A stretch of DNA of 64,000 nt from positions 1 through 64,000 of the forward strand of contig CAVOZI010000010.1 in NCBI GenBank assembly GCA_963700895.1. The letters are read 5' to 3'. The position numbers were made by a program, and so were the translations under genes. Below, in pieces: positions 1 to 8,001 of the stretch. The notes under the pieces are model-generated. The model saw only the letters and a list, made by a program, of their open reading frames with translations, did no database searches and was not told the origin of the DNA. Source of the stretch: Anderseniella sp963700895 (GTDB lineage Bacteria > Pseudomonadota > Alphaproteobacteria > Rhizobiales > Aestuariivirgaceae). Position 1 is the stretch's first letter; each line of letters starts with the position of its first letter.

Positions 1-44
1 GCAATCCACATACCAGATAGCTTACCCCGTGGGGACCACCGCTG

Positions 45-68
45 GATTCACATTTCAAGTGCAACACC
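45..68 (+). repeat. IS30 left terminal inverted repeat
   Basis: It starts GATTCACATTTCAAGTGCAA. It matches the reverse complement of 1045-1068 at 18 of 24 bases, with the best match in the inner AAGTGC-ACACC part. The transposase stop codon lies inside it. Confidence 0.7.
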
Positions 69-1025
69 GAGGTGTTGAGCGAAGGCCTCGATTGGGGTCT
101 GGAAGCCGAGACATTTTCGCGGGGTTGAGTTGAGCATCCAGACGATGTTGTCGAGGTCTGCATCACTGTAGTCGGACAGCGATGTCTTGCGCGGTAACTC
201 ACGTCGCAGCCGTCCGTTGGTGTTCTCGATGGAGCCACGCTGCCAGGGGCTGTGAGGGTCACAGAAATAGGCTGGCATGGCGATCTTTTGCCGGACCTTT
301 TCATGCCGGGCGAACTCTCCGCCATTGTCATGAGTGATGCTGCGACGCGCAATGCCGGGCAAGCCTTGCAGTTCGGTGACGATGGCCTCGGCAGTATCGC
401 CTGCATCCTTGCTGTGAAGCCGGCGGACCAGCGTCAGTCGGGTGGTGCGCTCGTGCAGGGTGAGCAGGATGTCGCGCTGGCGGCGGAAGTGCACGAGATC
501 GCCCTCCCAATGACCAAACTCGCATCTTTGAGCAACGCTTTCAGGGCGTTGACTGATCGGCACACGATCAGGAATGGCCGGCTCCTGCTTGCCGTTGCGC
601 ACCCGGCGGTCTCGTTTCGACTTACGCTGGGCCAGGTATCGCGGCAGCCCCGTGCGGCGGCCTGCCGGACTGTAGACATACCGGTAGATGGACTCCGTCG
701 ATACCGTGTGGTCGACTTCATCGAGCTCCATCCGCCCGGCGATCTGTTCCGGAGACCATCCCATGGCAAGGCGGTCTTCGACATAGTCGCGAAGGTGGGT
801 GGAGCGCTCAATGCGTGACCCCCGCAGCTTCCTCGCCCAGGCACGGCGTTCCGCGCTGATGGGGTTGTAGCCATCAACCCGTCGGTTACGCCCCAGCTCC
901 CGGTAGATACTGCTGCGGTTCCGGCCAAGCCGTTGCGCAATCTCGGTCTTCGAAAGCCCCAACTCCATCAGGCTGAACAGCTGACAGCGGGCTTCAAGTG
1001 TGAAGTGATCATAATGTGTTCCCAT
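48..1025 (-). CDS. IS30-family transposase
   Basis: This 325-residue protein catalyses DNA cleavage and strand transfer for the surrounding insertion sequence. The N-terminus (about residues 8-50) is a helix-turn-helix of the IS30 type, with the segments LSKTEIAQRLGRNRSSIYRE and NPISAERRA. The C-terminal half is a DDE integrase core. The catalytic residues are visible as Asp in HWEGDLV, Asp in THDNGGEF and Glu in GSIENTNGRLR. Length and motif order are normal for the family, and I see no frameshift or stop. The gene fills almost the whole element, with its 3' end inside the left terminal repeat. No functional link to the next gene is expected. Confidence 0.95.
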   Translation of the reverse strand: MGTHYDHFTLEARCQLFSLMELGLSKTEIAQRLGRNRSSIYRELGRNRRVDGYNPISAERRAWARKLRGSRIERSTHLRDYVEDRLAMGWSPEQIAGRMELDEVDHTVSTESIYRYVYSPAGRRTGLPRYLAQRKSKRDRRVRNGKQEPAIPDRVPISQRPESVAQRCEFGHWEGDLVHFRRQRDILLTLHERTTRLTLVRRLHSKDAGDTAEAIVTELQGLPGIARRSITHDNGGEFARHEKVRQKIAMPAYFCDPHSPWQRGSIENTNGRLRRELPRKTSLSDYSDADLDNIVWMLNSTPRKCLGFQTPIEAFAQHLGVALEM

Positions 1026-1044
1026 GGCGATCCCGGATATACCC

Positions 1045-1068
1045 GGTGTCGCACTTGGTTTGCGAATC
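1045..1068 (-). repeat. IS30 right terminal inverted repeat
   Basis: This is the partner of 45-68. It lies just upstream of the transposase start and so probably overlaps its promoter, as is usual for IS30 elements. Confidence 0.7.
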
Positions 1069-1124
1069 TAGCACCTGCTGGCGTCGTTAACGAAACCTTT
1101 ACACCACGCCACGGAACGGCAGCG

Positions 1125-1661
1125 TCAGCCGGAAAAGCCGCCCTTGTCGAGAAACTCCTGCTCTTCGGCAGTCGTCTCGCGGCCGAGCAGCCGGTTGCGG
1201 TGGGGGAACCGGCCAAACCTGGCGATGATGTCGCGGTGCTCGATGGCATGAGGCAGCGTGTCGTCGAGCCCCGCCTCGCGGCACAACTCCACGCATCTTT
1301 CCTGGTCGGTCAGCTTCTCCGAGTGCATGAACGGCATCACGTGCCAGCGATATTCTGCCGGCGGCAACGCCGCACGGTCGCCTGCCGCAATCGCCATGGC
1401 GGCAATCTGCAGCGCCTCATCATCATGGGCGAACATGGCCGGCGTGCCGCGCGCCAGATTGCGGCTCAGCTGGTCGAGCAACAGCACCAGCCCCAGCCGC
1501 CCGTCAACCGAGCCCTGCCAGCCGTCAAGCCTGCCGGCAACCGCATCTTCATGGAACGCGCCAAACCGACCGGCCAACTCGGCATCAAATGCCGGGTCCA
1601 CCGAAAACAGCCGCTTCTCCGGCTGCGCCATCCAGTAGTCGATGAGATCGCGCGGCTTCAT
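1125..1661 (-). CDS. DUF924 family protein
   Basis: This 178-residue soluble protein belongs to the DUF924 family, an all-helical fold of unknown biochemical function found widely in proteobacteria. Recognisable family features are the early YW segment (LIDYWMAQP), the central LLLLDQLSRNLARGTPAMFA block, and a late segment HAIEHRDIIARFGRFPHRNRLLGR in which the spaced histidines and arginines are conserved. Length is normal. The start ATG overlaps the stop of the upstream membrane-protein gene by four bases, so the two are very likely co-transcribed and translationally coupled. No function can be assigned beyond the family name. Confidence 0.85.
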   Translation of the reverse strand: MKPRDLIDYWMAQPEKRLFSVDPAFDAELAGRFGAFHEDAVAGRLDGWQGSVDGRLGLVLLLDQLSRNLARGTPAMFAHDDEALQIAAMAIAAGDRAALPPAEYRWHVMPFMHSEKLTDQERCVELCREAGLDDTLPHAIEHRDIIARFGRFPHRNRLLGRETTAEEQEFLDKGGFSG

Positions 1662-2068
1662 GCCGTACCGTCCATGCCAAAGGCGACGTCACGCCGCGCC
1701 GAGCGGATGGAGATCGAATACCCCGCCACCACATCAATGAGGGAAATGCCCAGCAGCATGAAGAACGGTGCCGTGCCCGCCTGCGGCACCAGCAGGAACT
1801 CCACCAGCATGGCAATGAACACGCCGGTCGACATGATGTGGTCGATGATGGTCAGCGAACCGACGCGGGCAGCCTTCAGCACCTCGACGAACAGCAGGAA
1901 GAGCGCTGCGAGGATCAGCACGTCCGCCCACTGCAGCGCCAGCGAGGCACCCGACATCATGTTCACCCTGACCGCTTCTGCCCACAGCGAACCCGGCTCC
2001 CAGAACGCCATGACGTTGTAGGCAACGAGCACCAGCAGAAGCAGCGGAAAGGCAACAATGAAGCGCAC
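1658..2068 (-). CDS. Small four-helix inner-membrane protein, unknown function
   Basis: The predicted 136-residue protein is strongly hydrophobic, with about four membrane helices: residues 3-20 (FIVAFPLLLLVLVAYNVMAF), then segments around ADVLILAALFLLFVEVL, STGVFIAMLVEFLLV and FFMLLGISLIDVVAGYSI. I chose the GTG at 2068 because AGGA lies nine bases upstream. An in-frame GTG at 2107 would add 13 polar residues and has no clear ribosome site. Its stop overlaps the DUF924 gene by four bases. I do not recognise the family. The conserved-looking pairing with DUF924 is the only functional hint. Confidence 0.65.
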   Translation of the reverse strand: MRFIVAFPLLLLVLVAYNVMAFWEPGSLWAEAVRVNMMSGASLALQWADVLILAALFLLFVEVLKAARVGSLTIIDHIMSTGVFIAMLVEFLLVPQAGTAPFFMLLGISLIDVVAGYSISIRSARRDVAFGMDGTA

Positions 2069-2148
2069 GGGTGCATATCCTCGTGAATCAGTTTCAGTGC
2101 TGACCACGAGGCTTAGACCAAATTGGAGTGTACGGCAAAACAGAAGGA

Positions 2149-2173
2149 CCGGCGCAGCTTGACGCTCCGCCGG
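2149..2173 (-). terminator. Probable terminator of rpmF
   Basis: The sequence CCGGCG (2149-2154) pairs with CGCCGG (2168-2173). On the minus strand the hairpin is followed by a T-rich tract (TTCTGTTTT, complement of 2137-2145). It lies about 30 bases after the L32 stop. The stem is short, so confidence is moderate. Confidence 0.45.
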
Positions 2174-2203
2174 CCCTGAAACTGCTCAAGCAGCCAAAGT
2201 GAC

Positions 2204-2389
2204 CTAGAAGTCGCCCTTCGGCTCCAGAACCTGACGGCCCCTGTACATGCCGGTCTTCAGGTCGATGTGGTGCGGACGGTGCAATTCACCGGTCTGCTTG
2301 TTTTCCACGTATGTTGCGGTCGGCACCTTGTGGCCGGAACGGCGCATGCCGCGCTTGGACGGCGTGGTTTTTCGCTTTGGAACAGCCAT
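2204..2389 (-). CDS. rpmF: 50S ribosomal protein L32
   Basis: This 61-residue basic protein is ribosomal protein L32, part of the large subunit. The N-terminus MAVPKRKTTPSKRGMRRSGH is the family signature, followed by a conserved HRPHHID segment and a short C-terminal tail (GRQVLEPKGDF). It lacks the zinc-binding cysteines seen in some L32 proteins, as is usual in alphaproteobacteria. I chose the ATG at 2389: CGGAG lies seven bases upstream, and any longer reading frame would add unrelated residues. The gene stands alone between a probable terminator downstream and a roughly 300-base gap upstream (2390-2686), in which I see no other gene. Confidence 0.97.
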   Translation of the reverse strand: MAVPKRKTTPSKRGMRRSGHKVPTATYVENKQTGELHRPHHIDLKTGMYRGRQVLEPKGDF

Positions 2390-2686
2390 GACAAACTCCG
2401 TATATGCTTGCGCCGCGCGGCACGCTTGAAGGCCGCAGACAGCCATGAATTCTTGATCGGAAGGACCTGAGTGGCGCGGCTTATAGCGTGACAGCACGCA
2501 AAATGCCAGAACAGAATTGCACTGCCGGTTCCTGCTTTTCGGGTTCGCGCCAATTTGTCACCCGCCTGCAGGAGGCCAGCCTGACAGAACGCTGACACGT
2601 CCGGTCAGCAAACCTGCAGGCCGGTTGTGGTGATCTGCATCCGTCTCACCGGGGAAAGCCCCGCAACACCTTGAAGGATGCAACAC

Positions 2687-2956
2687 ATGAAGACCCGTAC
2701 ACTCTTTGCCATCGCCGCTCTTGCCATGATGTCAGGCACCGCGCTTGCCTCGTCCAGCGACTGCAATGAACCGAAGGACAAGTGGATGTCCATCAACGAA
2801 GCCCGCGCCAAGGTCTCCGCCCTGGGTTACGACGTGCGCAAGGTCGAGGTCGACGACGGCTGCTACGAAGTCTACGGCACGAAGAACGGCCGCAGGTATG
2901 AAGTCTACATCAACCCTGTCACTGCCGAAGTGGTAAAGCTGGAGCAGGACGATTGA
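2687..2956 (+). CDS. Secreted PepSY-domain protein
   Basis: This 89-residue precursor has a Sec signal peptide (MKTRTLFAIAALAMMSGTALA, cleavage near residue 21) and a single PepSY-type domain (residues about 35-88). The domain shows the pattern SINEARAKVSALGYDVRKVEVDDGCYEVYG...YEVYINPVTAEVV. PepSY domains are periplasmic and are often thought to modulate proteins or bind ligands. Here the function is unknown. The ATG at 2687 is preferred over 2678 because GAAGGA lies 8-9 bases upstream. The stop overlaps the start of the cytochrome b561 gene by one base. Pairing of a PepSY protein with a b-type cytochrome is common and suggests a shared periplasmic redox role. Confidence 0.85.
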   Translation: MKTRTLFAIAALAMMSGTALASSSDCNEPKDKWMSINEARAKVSALGYDVRKVEVDDGCYEVYGTKNGRRYEVYINPVTAEVVKLEQDD

Positions 2957-3516
2957 TGGCGGACACCACCGCACCGGCCGAAACCGGCAGCGAAACGCTG
3001 CCGGTGGAGGTGCGGGTCTGGGACCCGTTCGTGCGCATCTTCCACTGGTCGCTGGCCGGGCTGTTCATATTCGCCTTCGCCGCCGGTGACGAGTGGGACA
3101 AGCCGCACGAGATTGCCGGATACGTCATCGCCGGACTGGTCGCGCTGCGGATCATCTGGGGCTTCGTGGGCAGCCGTCACGCCCGGTTCTCGGATTTCGT
3201 GCGCGGGCCAGGCGAGGTCATCCGATTCATCAGGGACACGTTGCGGCTCCGAGCCCCCCGCTATCTCGGCCACAACCCGGCTGGCGGAATCATGGTGGTT
3301 GCCCTGCTCATGGCCATCGCGGTGGTTTGCGCCACCGGCTACCTGATGACCACCGATGCCTTCTGGGGCACGGAATGGGTCGAGGAAGTGCACGAAGCCG
3401 CGGTATACGGCACGCTGGGTCTGGTGATCCTGCATGTGCTGGGCGTCATCGTCGCCAGTTCGGAGCACAGCGAGAACCTGGTTCTTGCCATGTTCACCGG
3501 CCGCAAGCGCCGCTGA
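2956..3516 (+). CDS. Cytochrome b561 family membrane protein
   Basis: This 186-residue protein is a four-helix, di-haem b-type cytochrome of the b561 / Ni-Fe-hydrogenase cytochrome b group, which passes electrons across the inner membrane. It starts with the typical VWDPFVRIFHWSL segment, whose His in helix 1 is a haem ligand. Helices follow around IAGYVIAGLVALRIIWGFVGSRH, GGIMVVALLMAIAVVCATGYLM and EVHEAAVYGTLGLVILHVLGVI, with His residues in the last one as further ligands. AGGA at 2946-2949 lies six bases before the ATG. It is translationally coupled to the PepSY gene. The electron donor and acceptor are not visible here. Confidence 0.88.
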   Translation: MADTTAPAETGSETLPVEVRVWDPFVRIFHWSLAGLFIFAFAAGDEWDKPHEIAGYVIAGLVALRIIWGFVGSRHARFSDFVRGPGEVIRFIRDTLRLRAPRYLGHNPAGGIMVVALLMAIAVVCATGYLMTTDAFWGTEWVEEVHEAAVYGTLGLVILHVLGVIVASSEHSENLVLAMFTGRKRR

Positions 3517-3531
3517 ACAGGGGCACGCCAA

Positions 3532-3648
3532 TCAGGCAGGTACGCCGGAACGGCCGGCCCGGAATGCGCACAATCGCCAGCCCCGCCCCTCAAGGCCCGT
3601 TGCGCAACAACCGGACAATCCGGCCCCGCCACCGGCGTACCTGCCTGA
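3532..3648. repeat. Perfect 17-bp inverted repeat enclosing 83 bp, between convergent genes
   Basis: TCAGGCAGGTACGCCGG at 3532-3548 is the exact reverse complement of 3632-3648. The interior contains further palindromes, including GGCCGGCC around 3552-3559 and GTTGCGCAAC at 3599-3608. The element fills the whole gap between the cytochrome b561 stop (3516) and the mtgA stop (3650-3652). It could be a bidirectional terminator, a mobile palindromic element (REP/MITE-like) or a structured RNA. No T-tract follows either arm. Confidence 0.8.
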
Positions 3649-3649
3649 G

Positions 3650-4345
3650 CTAACCAAGCTTCAGGCAATCCAGATAGGGCATCGTCGAATTGACCCGCCG
3701 GCGGATGGTGCGCGCCTTGGCCCGCGTTTGCGGACCCGGCTGGCCCGCATCGCGCACCGACGGGTTGGGCAGCGCCGCCGCCAGCCGCGCTGCCTGGTCC
3801 CTGCTCAGCGACTTGCCCGACTTGCCGAAGTGATGCTGCGCCGCGGCCTCGGCCCCGTACACGCCCGGCGCCCACTCTGCAATGTTGACATAGACCTCGA
3901 CGATCCGCCGCTTGCTCCAGACGAGGTCGATCCACAGGGCAAGCGGCAGTTCCAGCGCCTTGCGCAGATACGACCGCGACGGCCACAGGAACAGGTTCTT
4001 GGCCACCTGCTGGGTGATCGTCGATCCGCCACGGCTCGCCCCGCCCTCGCGCTCCACCGTCTCGCGGACCACCTCGCGCAGCACGCCCCACTCGACGCCG
4101 TTGTGACGGCAGATGCCCGCGTCCTCCGCCGTCACCACCGCCCGCACCAGATTCTGCGAGGTCTCTTCCAGCGGCAGCCAGCGATAGTCGATCGGGTTGC
4201 CTTCGAGCCGCTTCCACAACATCGTGGCGCTGACCGGCGGCGGCATGACCGCGTAGACAAGGGTCAGCACGTAGGGCAACAGCAACAGCGCGCCAACAGC
4301 CGCAAGCACGGCCTTCACCCAGCGTTTTCGCAGCAGATTTCCCAT
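3650..4345 (-). CDS. mtgA: Monofunctional biosynthetic peptidoglycan transglycosylase
   Basis: This 231-residue enzyme polymerises lipid II into glycan strands in the periplasm (GT51 family). It has a short cytoplasmic N-terminus, one membrane anchor (about residues 11-33, KAVLAAVGALLLLPYVLTLVYAV) and one GT51 domain. The catalytic Glu is probably Glu74 in VTAED. The second GT51 signature, RGGSTITQQVAKNLFLW, is intact, as are RKALELPLALWIDL and EVYVNIAEW. There is no transpeptidase domain, which separates MtgA from class A penicillin-binding proteins. Length is normal. It converges on cytochrome b561 across a palindromic spacer and is divergent from ispA with a 134-base gap. Confidence 0.95.
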   Translation of the reverse strand: MGNLLRKRWVKAVLAAVGALLLLPYVLTLVYAVMPPPVSATMLWKRLEGNPIDYRWLPLEETSQNLVRAVVTAEDAGICRHNGVEWGVLREVVRETVEREGGASRGGSTITQQVAKNLFLWPSRSYLRKALELPLALWIDLVWSKRRIVEVYVNIAEWAPGVYGAEAAAQHHFGKSGKSLSRDQAARLAAALPNPSVRDAGQPGPQTRAKARTIRRRVNSTMPYLDCLKLG

Positions 4346-4479
4346 CGCTCTCGCAAGCTTCCCGGTTGCAGTCTCGCGTGGGCGGCCCTAGAAGGATCGC
4401 CAGATCACGACCGCTCAGACCAATAGCCCAGCCGGCGAGCGGATAAAACCGGAATTGCCAGAAGGAGCACGGACGTACC

Positions 4480-5367
4480 ATGCCGTTCCAGGCCGCGCTG
4501 AAAAAGACTGCCGACGAGATCGAGACACTGCTCGATGAACTGCTGAGCCTCGACAATGCCCTGGCGCCCCGGGTGACCGAGGCGATGCGTTACTCTGCGC
4601 TGGCCCAGGGCAAGCGGCTTCGCCCCTTCTTCGTTGCCGAAAGCGCCCGCATCCTGGGGGCCGATCACCGCCAGGCCCTGCGCGTGGGCGCTGCCCTCGA
4701 GTGCATCCACTGCTACTCGCTGGTGCATGACGACCTGCCGGCCATGGACGACGACGACCTGCGCCGTGGCAAGCCCACTTGCCATATCGCCTATGACGAG
4801 GCGACCGCCATCCTGGCCGGCGACGGCCTGCTCACCGTGGCATTCGAGATTGTGACCGACCCCGCCACCCATGCCGATGGCGCGGTGCGCGCCGAACTGG
4901 CACTGGAGCTTGCCCGCGCCTCGGGACACAACGGCATGGTCGGTGGCCAGATGCTCGATCTGGCGGCGGAACAAAAGCAGAGCCACGACCTCGACGAGAT
5001 CATCGCCATCCAGAGCCTGAAGACAGGAGCCCTGTTCCGTTTCTCGCTGGAAGGCGGCGCCATCCTCGCCCAGGCCGGGCCGGAAGACCGCGCACGGATG
5101 CGCACCTATGCTGACAAGGTGGGACTGGCGTTCCAGATCGCCGATGACATCCTTGATGTCGAAAGCTCGCCTGAGCAACTCGGCAAGGCCACCCAGAAGG
5201 ACGCCGAAGCCGGCAAGGCCACCTTCATCGACCTGTTCGGCCTCGAGGGCGCCAAGACTCGCGCCAGCAGCCTTGCTGATGAGGCAATTGACGCCCTGTC
5301 GGCCTATGGCGGCAAGGCGGACATCCTGCGAGAGGCCGCCCGGTTCATCGTCGAGCGCAAGAACTGA
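4480..5367 (+). CDS. ispA: Farnesyl (geranyl) diphosphate synthase
   Basis: This 295-residue all-helical prenyltransferase condenses isopentenyl diphosphate with dimethylallyl and geranyl diphosphate to make C15 farnesyl diphosphate. The first Asp-rich motif is DDLPAMDDDD (residues 84-93), followed by RRGKPT. The second is DDILD in QIADDILDVESS near residue 224. The two residues between the Asp pairs of the first motif are of the bacterial type, and the length fits short-chain synthases. It lies divergent from mtgA and convergent with ispG, so two isoprenoid genes are neighbours. A longer-chain product cannot be excluded by eye. Confidence 0.93.
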   Translation: MPFQAALKKTADEIETLLDELLSLDNALAPRVTEAMRYSALAQGKRLRPFFVAESARILGADHRQALRVGAALECIHCYSLVHDDLPAMDDDDLRRGKPTCHIAYDEATAILAGDGLLTVAFEIVTDPATHADGAVRAELALELARASGHNGMVGGQMLDLAAEQKQSHDLDEIIAIQSLKTGALFRFSLEGGAILAQAGPEDRARMRTYADKVGLAFQIADDILDVESSPEQLGKATQKDAEAGKATFIDLFGLEGAKTRASSLADEAIDALSAYGGKADILREAARFIVERKN

Positions 5368-5636
5368 CGCCGGCCGCCGGTGCAGGCCGGCATGTGCAGA
5401 ATTGCACATCGCCCACCATCAGCCCATGTAACGATCCTCTCACTGCATCGCACAGGTCACTGCACCTGGACATGGCAGCAGGAATTCACCGGATGCTTCG
5501 GGACGGCTGGAGCTGGAGTGGGGTTTTCGGGATGGATGAACGTTGTCCATCCCGGCCCACTCGAAACAAATCGGGAGCGGTTCACCACCGCTCCCGCTTT
5601 GCTTTTCTACATGCCCGGCTATTCGGCGGACACCGC
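5368..5636. other. Structured intergenic region between convergent ispA and ispG
   Basis: No gene is visible. Four hairpins can be drawn: GCCGGCC 5369-5375 with 5385-5391; ATGTGCA 5392-5398 with 5403-5409 (4-base loop); CGGGATGGA 5528-5536 with 5546-5554; and the terminator at 5572-5596. The first two directly follow the ispA stop. Confidence 0.6.
5572..5596. terminator. Probable bidirectional terminator for ispA and ispG
   Basis: CGGGAGCGGT (5572-5581) pairs perfectly over 10 bp with ACCGCTCCCG (5587-5596) around a 5-base loop. On the plus strand CTTTGCTTTTC follows. On the minus strand ATTTGTTTCG follows. Both sides are moderately T-rich, so it can serve both convergent genes. Confidence 0.7.
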
Positions 5637-6884
5637 CTATGAGCGCGGACGGATGCCATCGCCCCAGCGGTTGACCACGTAATCGTCGACAATCTGCTTG
5701 AACTGGGCGCCGATATCGTCGCCGCGCAGCGTCTTGACCTTCTTGCCGTCGATGAACACCGGTGCAGCCGGCACTTCGCCCGTGCCGGGCAGCGAGATGC
5801 CGATGTCGGCGTGCTTGGATTCGCCCGGACCATTGACGATGCAACCCATGACCGCCACCTGCAGCTCCTCGAAGCCCGGATAGGTCTTCTTCCATTCCGG
5901 CTGCTGGGCGCGCAAGTATGCCTGGATGTCCTGCGCCAGGTGCTGGAACACCGTCGAGGTGGTGCGTCCGCAACCTGGGCACGCAATGACCATCGGCGTG
6001 AACGAGCGGATACCCATGGTCTGCAGGATCTCCTGCGCGACAATGACTTCCTTGGAGCGATCGCCACCCGGTTCCGGGGTCAGCGAGATGCGGATGGTGT
6101 CGCCGATGCCTTCCTGCAGCAGCACGCCAAGCCCGGCAGCGGACGCCACGATGCCCTTGGATCCCATGCCGGCCTCGGTCAGGCCCAGGTGCAAGGCATA
6201 ATTGCTGCGCTCGGCGATCTGGCGGTAACAGGCAATCAGGTCCTGTACTTCCGACACCTTCACCGAAATCACGATCTTGTCCTGTGGCAGGCCGAGCGCC
6301 TCGGCGCGCGCCGCCGACTGCAGGCCCGATTCGACCATGGTGTCGTGCATGACGAGCCGCGCGTCCTTCGGCTCCGGCAATTTGGCGTTCTCGTCCATCA
6401 TCCGCGCCAGCATCGACTGGTCCAGTGAGCCCCAGTTGACGCCGATGCGCACCGGCTTGTTGAACTCGATGGCGCGCTCGATCATCATCGAGAAATTGCG
6501 GTCCTGCTTTTCCTTGAAGCCCACATTGCCGGGGTTGATGCGGTACTTGGCCAGCGCTTCCGCGCAAGCCGGATGATCGCGCAGCAAGGTGTGGCCGATA
6601 TAGTGGAAGTCACCGATCAGCGGCGTGTCGATGCCCATCTGGTCCAGCCGGTCGCGGATGTACGGTACCGCCTTGGCGGCTTCTTCCTTGTCCACCGTGA
6701 TGCGAACCAGCTCGGAGCCGGCGCGGGTGAGCGCTGCCACCTGCTGCGCGGTGCCTTCGATGTCGGCAGTGTCGGTATTGGTCATCGACTGAACGACAAC
6801 TGGCGCGCCGCCGCCGATCTGAATCTTGTCGCCAACCTTGACGCCTACCGTGTTGCGGCGGTCCTTGACGGCCGAATAGGCCAT
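5637..6884 (-). CDS. ispG: 4-hydroxy-3-methylbut-2-enyl diphosphate synthase
   Basis: This 415-residue [4Fe-4S] enzyme converts 2-C-methyl-erythritol 2,4-cyclodiphosphate to HMBPP in the MEP isoprenoid pathway. The N-terminal TIM-barrel part carries GVKVGDKIQIGGGAPVVVQS and YRINPGN. The C-terminal cluster-binding part has ACPGCGRT and GCIVNGPGE, which supply the three cluster cysteines, and ends with the conserved FIDGKKVKTLRGDDI block. I chose the ATG at 6884, giving MAYSAVKDRR. AGGAG lies nine bases upstream, and longer frames add atypical residues. It is convergent with ispA. Both make precursors for undecaprenyl phosphate, which MtgA's lipid II substrate also needs. Confidence 0.96.
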   Translation of the reverse strand: MAYSAVKDRRNTVGVKVGDKIQIGGGAPVVVQSMTNTDTADIEGTAQQVAALTRAGSELVRITVDKEEAAKAVPYIRDRLDQMGIDTPLIGDFHYIGHTLLRDHPACAEALAKYRINPGNVGFKEKQDRNFSMMIERAIEFNKPVRIGVNWGSLDQSMLARMMDENAKLPEPKDARLVMHDTMVESGLQSAARAEALGLPQDKIVISVKVSEVQDLIACYRQIAERSNYALHLGLTEAGMGSKGIVASAAGLGVLLQEGIGDTIRISLTPEPGGDRSKEVIVAQEILQTMGIRSFTPMVIACPGCGRTTSTVFQHLAQDIQAYLRAQQPEWKKTYPGFEELQVAVMGCIVNGPGESKHADIGISLPGTGEVPAAPVFIDGKKVKTLRGDDIGAQFKQIVDDYVVNRWGDGIRPRS

Positions 6885-7083
6885 GGTTTCTGCTCCTGAA
6901 ATGATGCAAGTTCCGGATTTGGGGCTTCTTCGCACAGCGGGCAAAGTGTTTCAAGCAATCCATTGACGCAGTTGCACCAGGCGCCGGGAGCGTAAACCGG
7001 CGGTTTCGTTCATGCACCGTTCATTTTTGCAATGCCCATGATATAAATGGTCTACGGATCAATCCCTGGCATCGAGAAAACCC

Positions 7084-7863
7084 ATGCTCGACAAACCGAT
7101 GAAGCTCATTGAAAACCTGCCCTTCGACACCGACGGCGGCATTGCGCCGCGCGGCCGTATCGGGCTTATCGTTCTGGCCAGCGACTTCACCATCGAGCAT
7201 GAATGGCGGCGGATCTTCGACGCCGTGCCAGGCGCGGCGCTCTATCACAGCCGCATTTACAACGACAACCAGATCACCCCGGAAACCCTGCGGGCCATGG
7301 AACCGCGCATCCGCGATTGCGCCGATGTGTTCCTGCCTGGGGCAAAAATGGACGTCATCGCCTATGGCTGCACCTCTGCGTCAATGGCCATTGGCGAGGA
7401 GCGGGTGTTCGAACGCATTCGTGAAGCACGAACTGGGGTCGCCTGCACCACCCCGATCACTGCCGCATTTGCTGCATTCAAGGCGTTCAAGGCCAACCGC
7501 ATCGGCGTGCTGACGCCGTATCGCGCCGACGTGAACCGGATTGTCGCCGATTATATCCGCGGGCGCGGTTTCGAAGTGCCGGTGTTCGGATCGTTCAACG
7601 AAGAGTCGGATGCCGTGGTGGCGAGCATTTCACCTGCTTCGATTCGCGCCGGCGTCCAGCGCCTGGCCGACGAAGGCGGCATTGATGCGGTCTTCGTCTC
7701 ATGCACTTCGGTCCGGCTGGCTGAGGCAGCCGCCCAAATCGAGGCGGAAGTCGGGCTGCCTGTTACCTCCAGCAATCACGCCATGGCCTGGCATGCCCTG
7801 CGGCTCGCCGGCATCGACGATCAACTACCTGAATTCGGCAGGCTCTTTACCCTGCCGGCATAG
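7084..7863 (+). CDS. Asp/Glu racemase superfamily enzyme (EutA / maleate isomerase-like)
   Basis: This 259-residue protein belongs to the Asp/Glu racemase superfamily branch of maleate isomerase, arylmalonate decarboxylase and EutA of ectoine-utilisation loci. The paired catalytic cysteines are visible as Cys96 in YGCTSASM and Cys207 in VSCTSVRL. Other family segments are GRIGLIVLASDFTIEHEW near the N-terminus and RIGVLTPYRADVN in the middle. It is divergent from ispG with a 199-base spacer, and I see no clear promoter there. An ectoine hydrolase-like gene lies 5 kb downstream, but the rest of the eut set is absent. The exact substrate is therefore open; maleate isomerase or racemase activity is also possible. 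Confidence 0.75.
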   Translation: MLDKPMKLIENLPFDTDGGIAPRGRIGLIVLASDFTIEHEWRRIFDAVPGAALYHSRIYNDNQITPETLRAMEPRIRDCADVFLPGAKMDVIAYGCTSASMAIGEERVFERIREARTGVACTTPITAAFAAFKAFKANRIGVLTPYRADVNRIVADYIRGRGFEVPVFGSFNEESDAVVASISPASIRAGVQRLADEGGIDAVFVSCTSVRLAEAAAQIEAEVGLPVTSSNHAMAWHALRLAGIDDQLPEFGRLFTLPA

Positions 7864-8001
7864 CGCAAGCCCGATTGCTGGAAGCCGGGCGATCATCAAC
7901 AAAAGGGGGTATCTGGATTGAAGCAGAACTAGCAGCCCGCAAGGCAATGCACATCAACTGAAAGATAGGCGTTCAATTCTGAACTCCGGGGGGAGTAACG
8001 A

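Larger units (their letters stand above)
45..1068 (-). mobile_element. IS30-family insertion sequence, apparently complete
   Basis: The element is about 1.02 kb and contains one transposase gene on the minus strand. It is bounded by imperfect 24-bp terminal inverted repeats at 45-68 and 1045-1068 (18 of 24 positions match). One gene between short terminal repeats and a length near 1 kb are normal for IS30. I could not find a convincing target-site duplication, because only 44 bases lie to the left. The transposase is intact, so the copy may still be active. Confidence 0.85.

Noticed and set aside
5380..5682. 100-codon open frame after ispA
   Set aside because: It runs through the hairpins and into the ispG coding region and has no conserved pattern or ribosome site.
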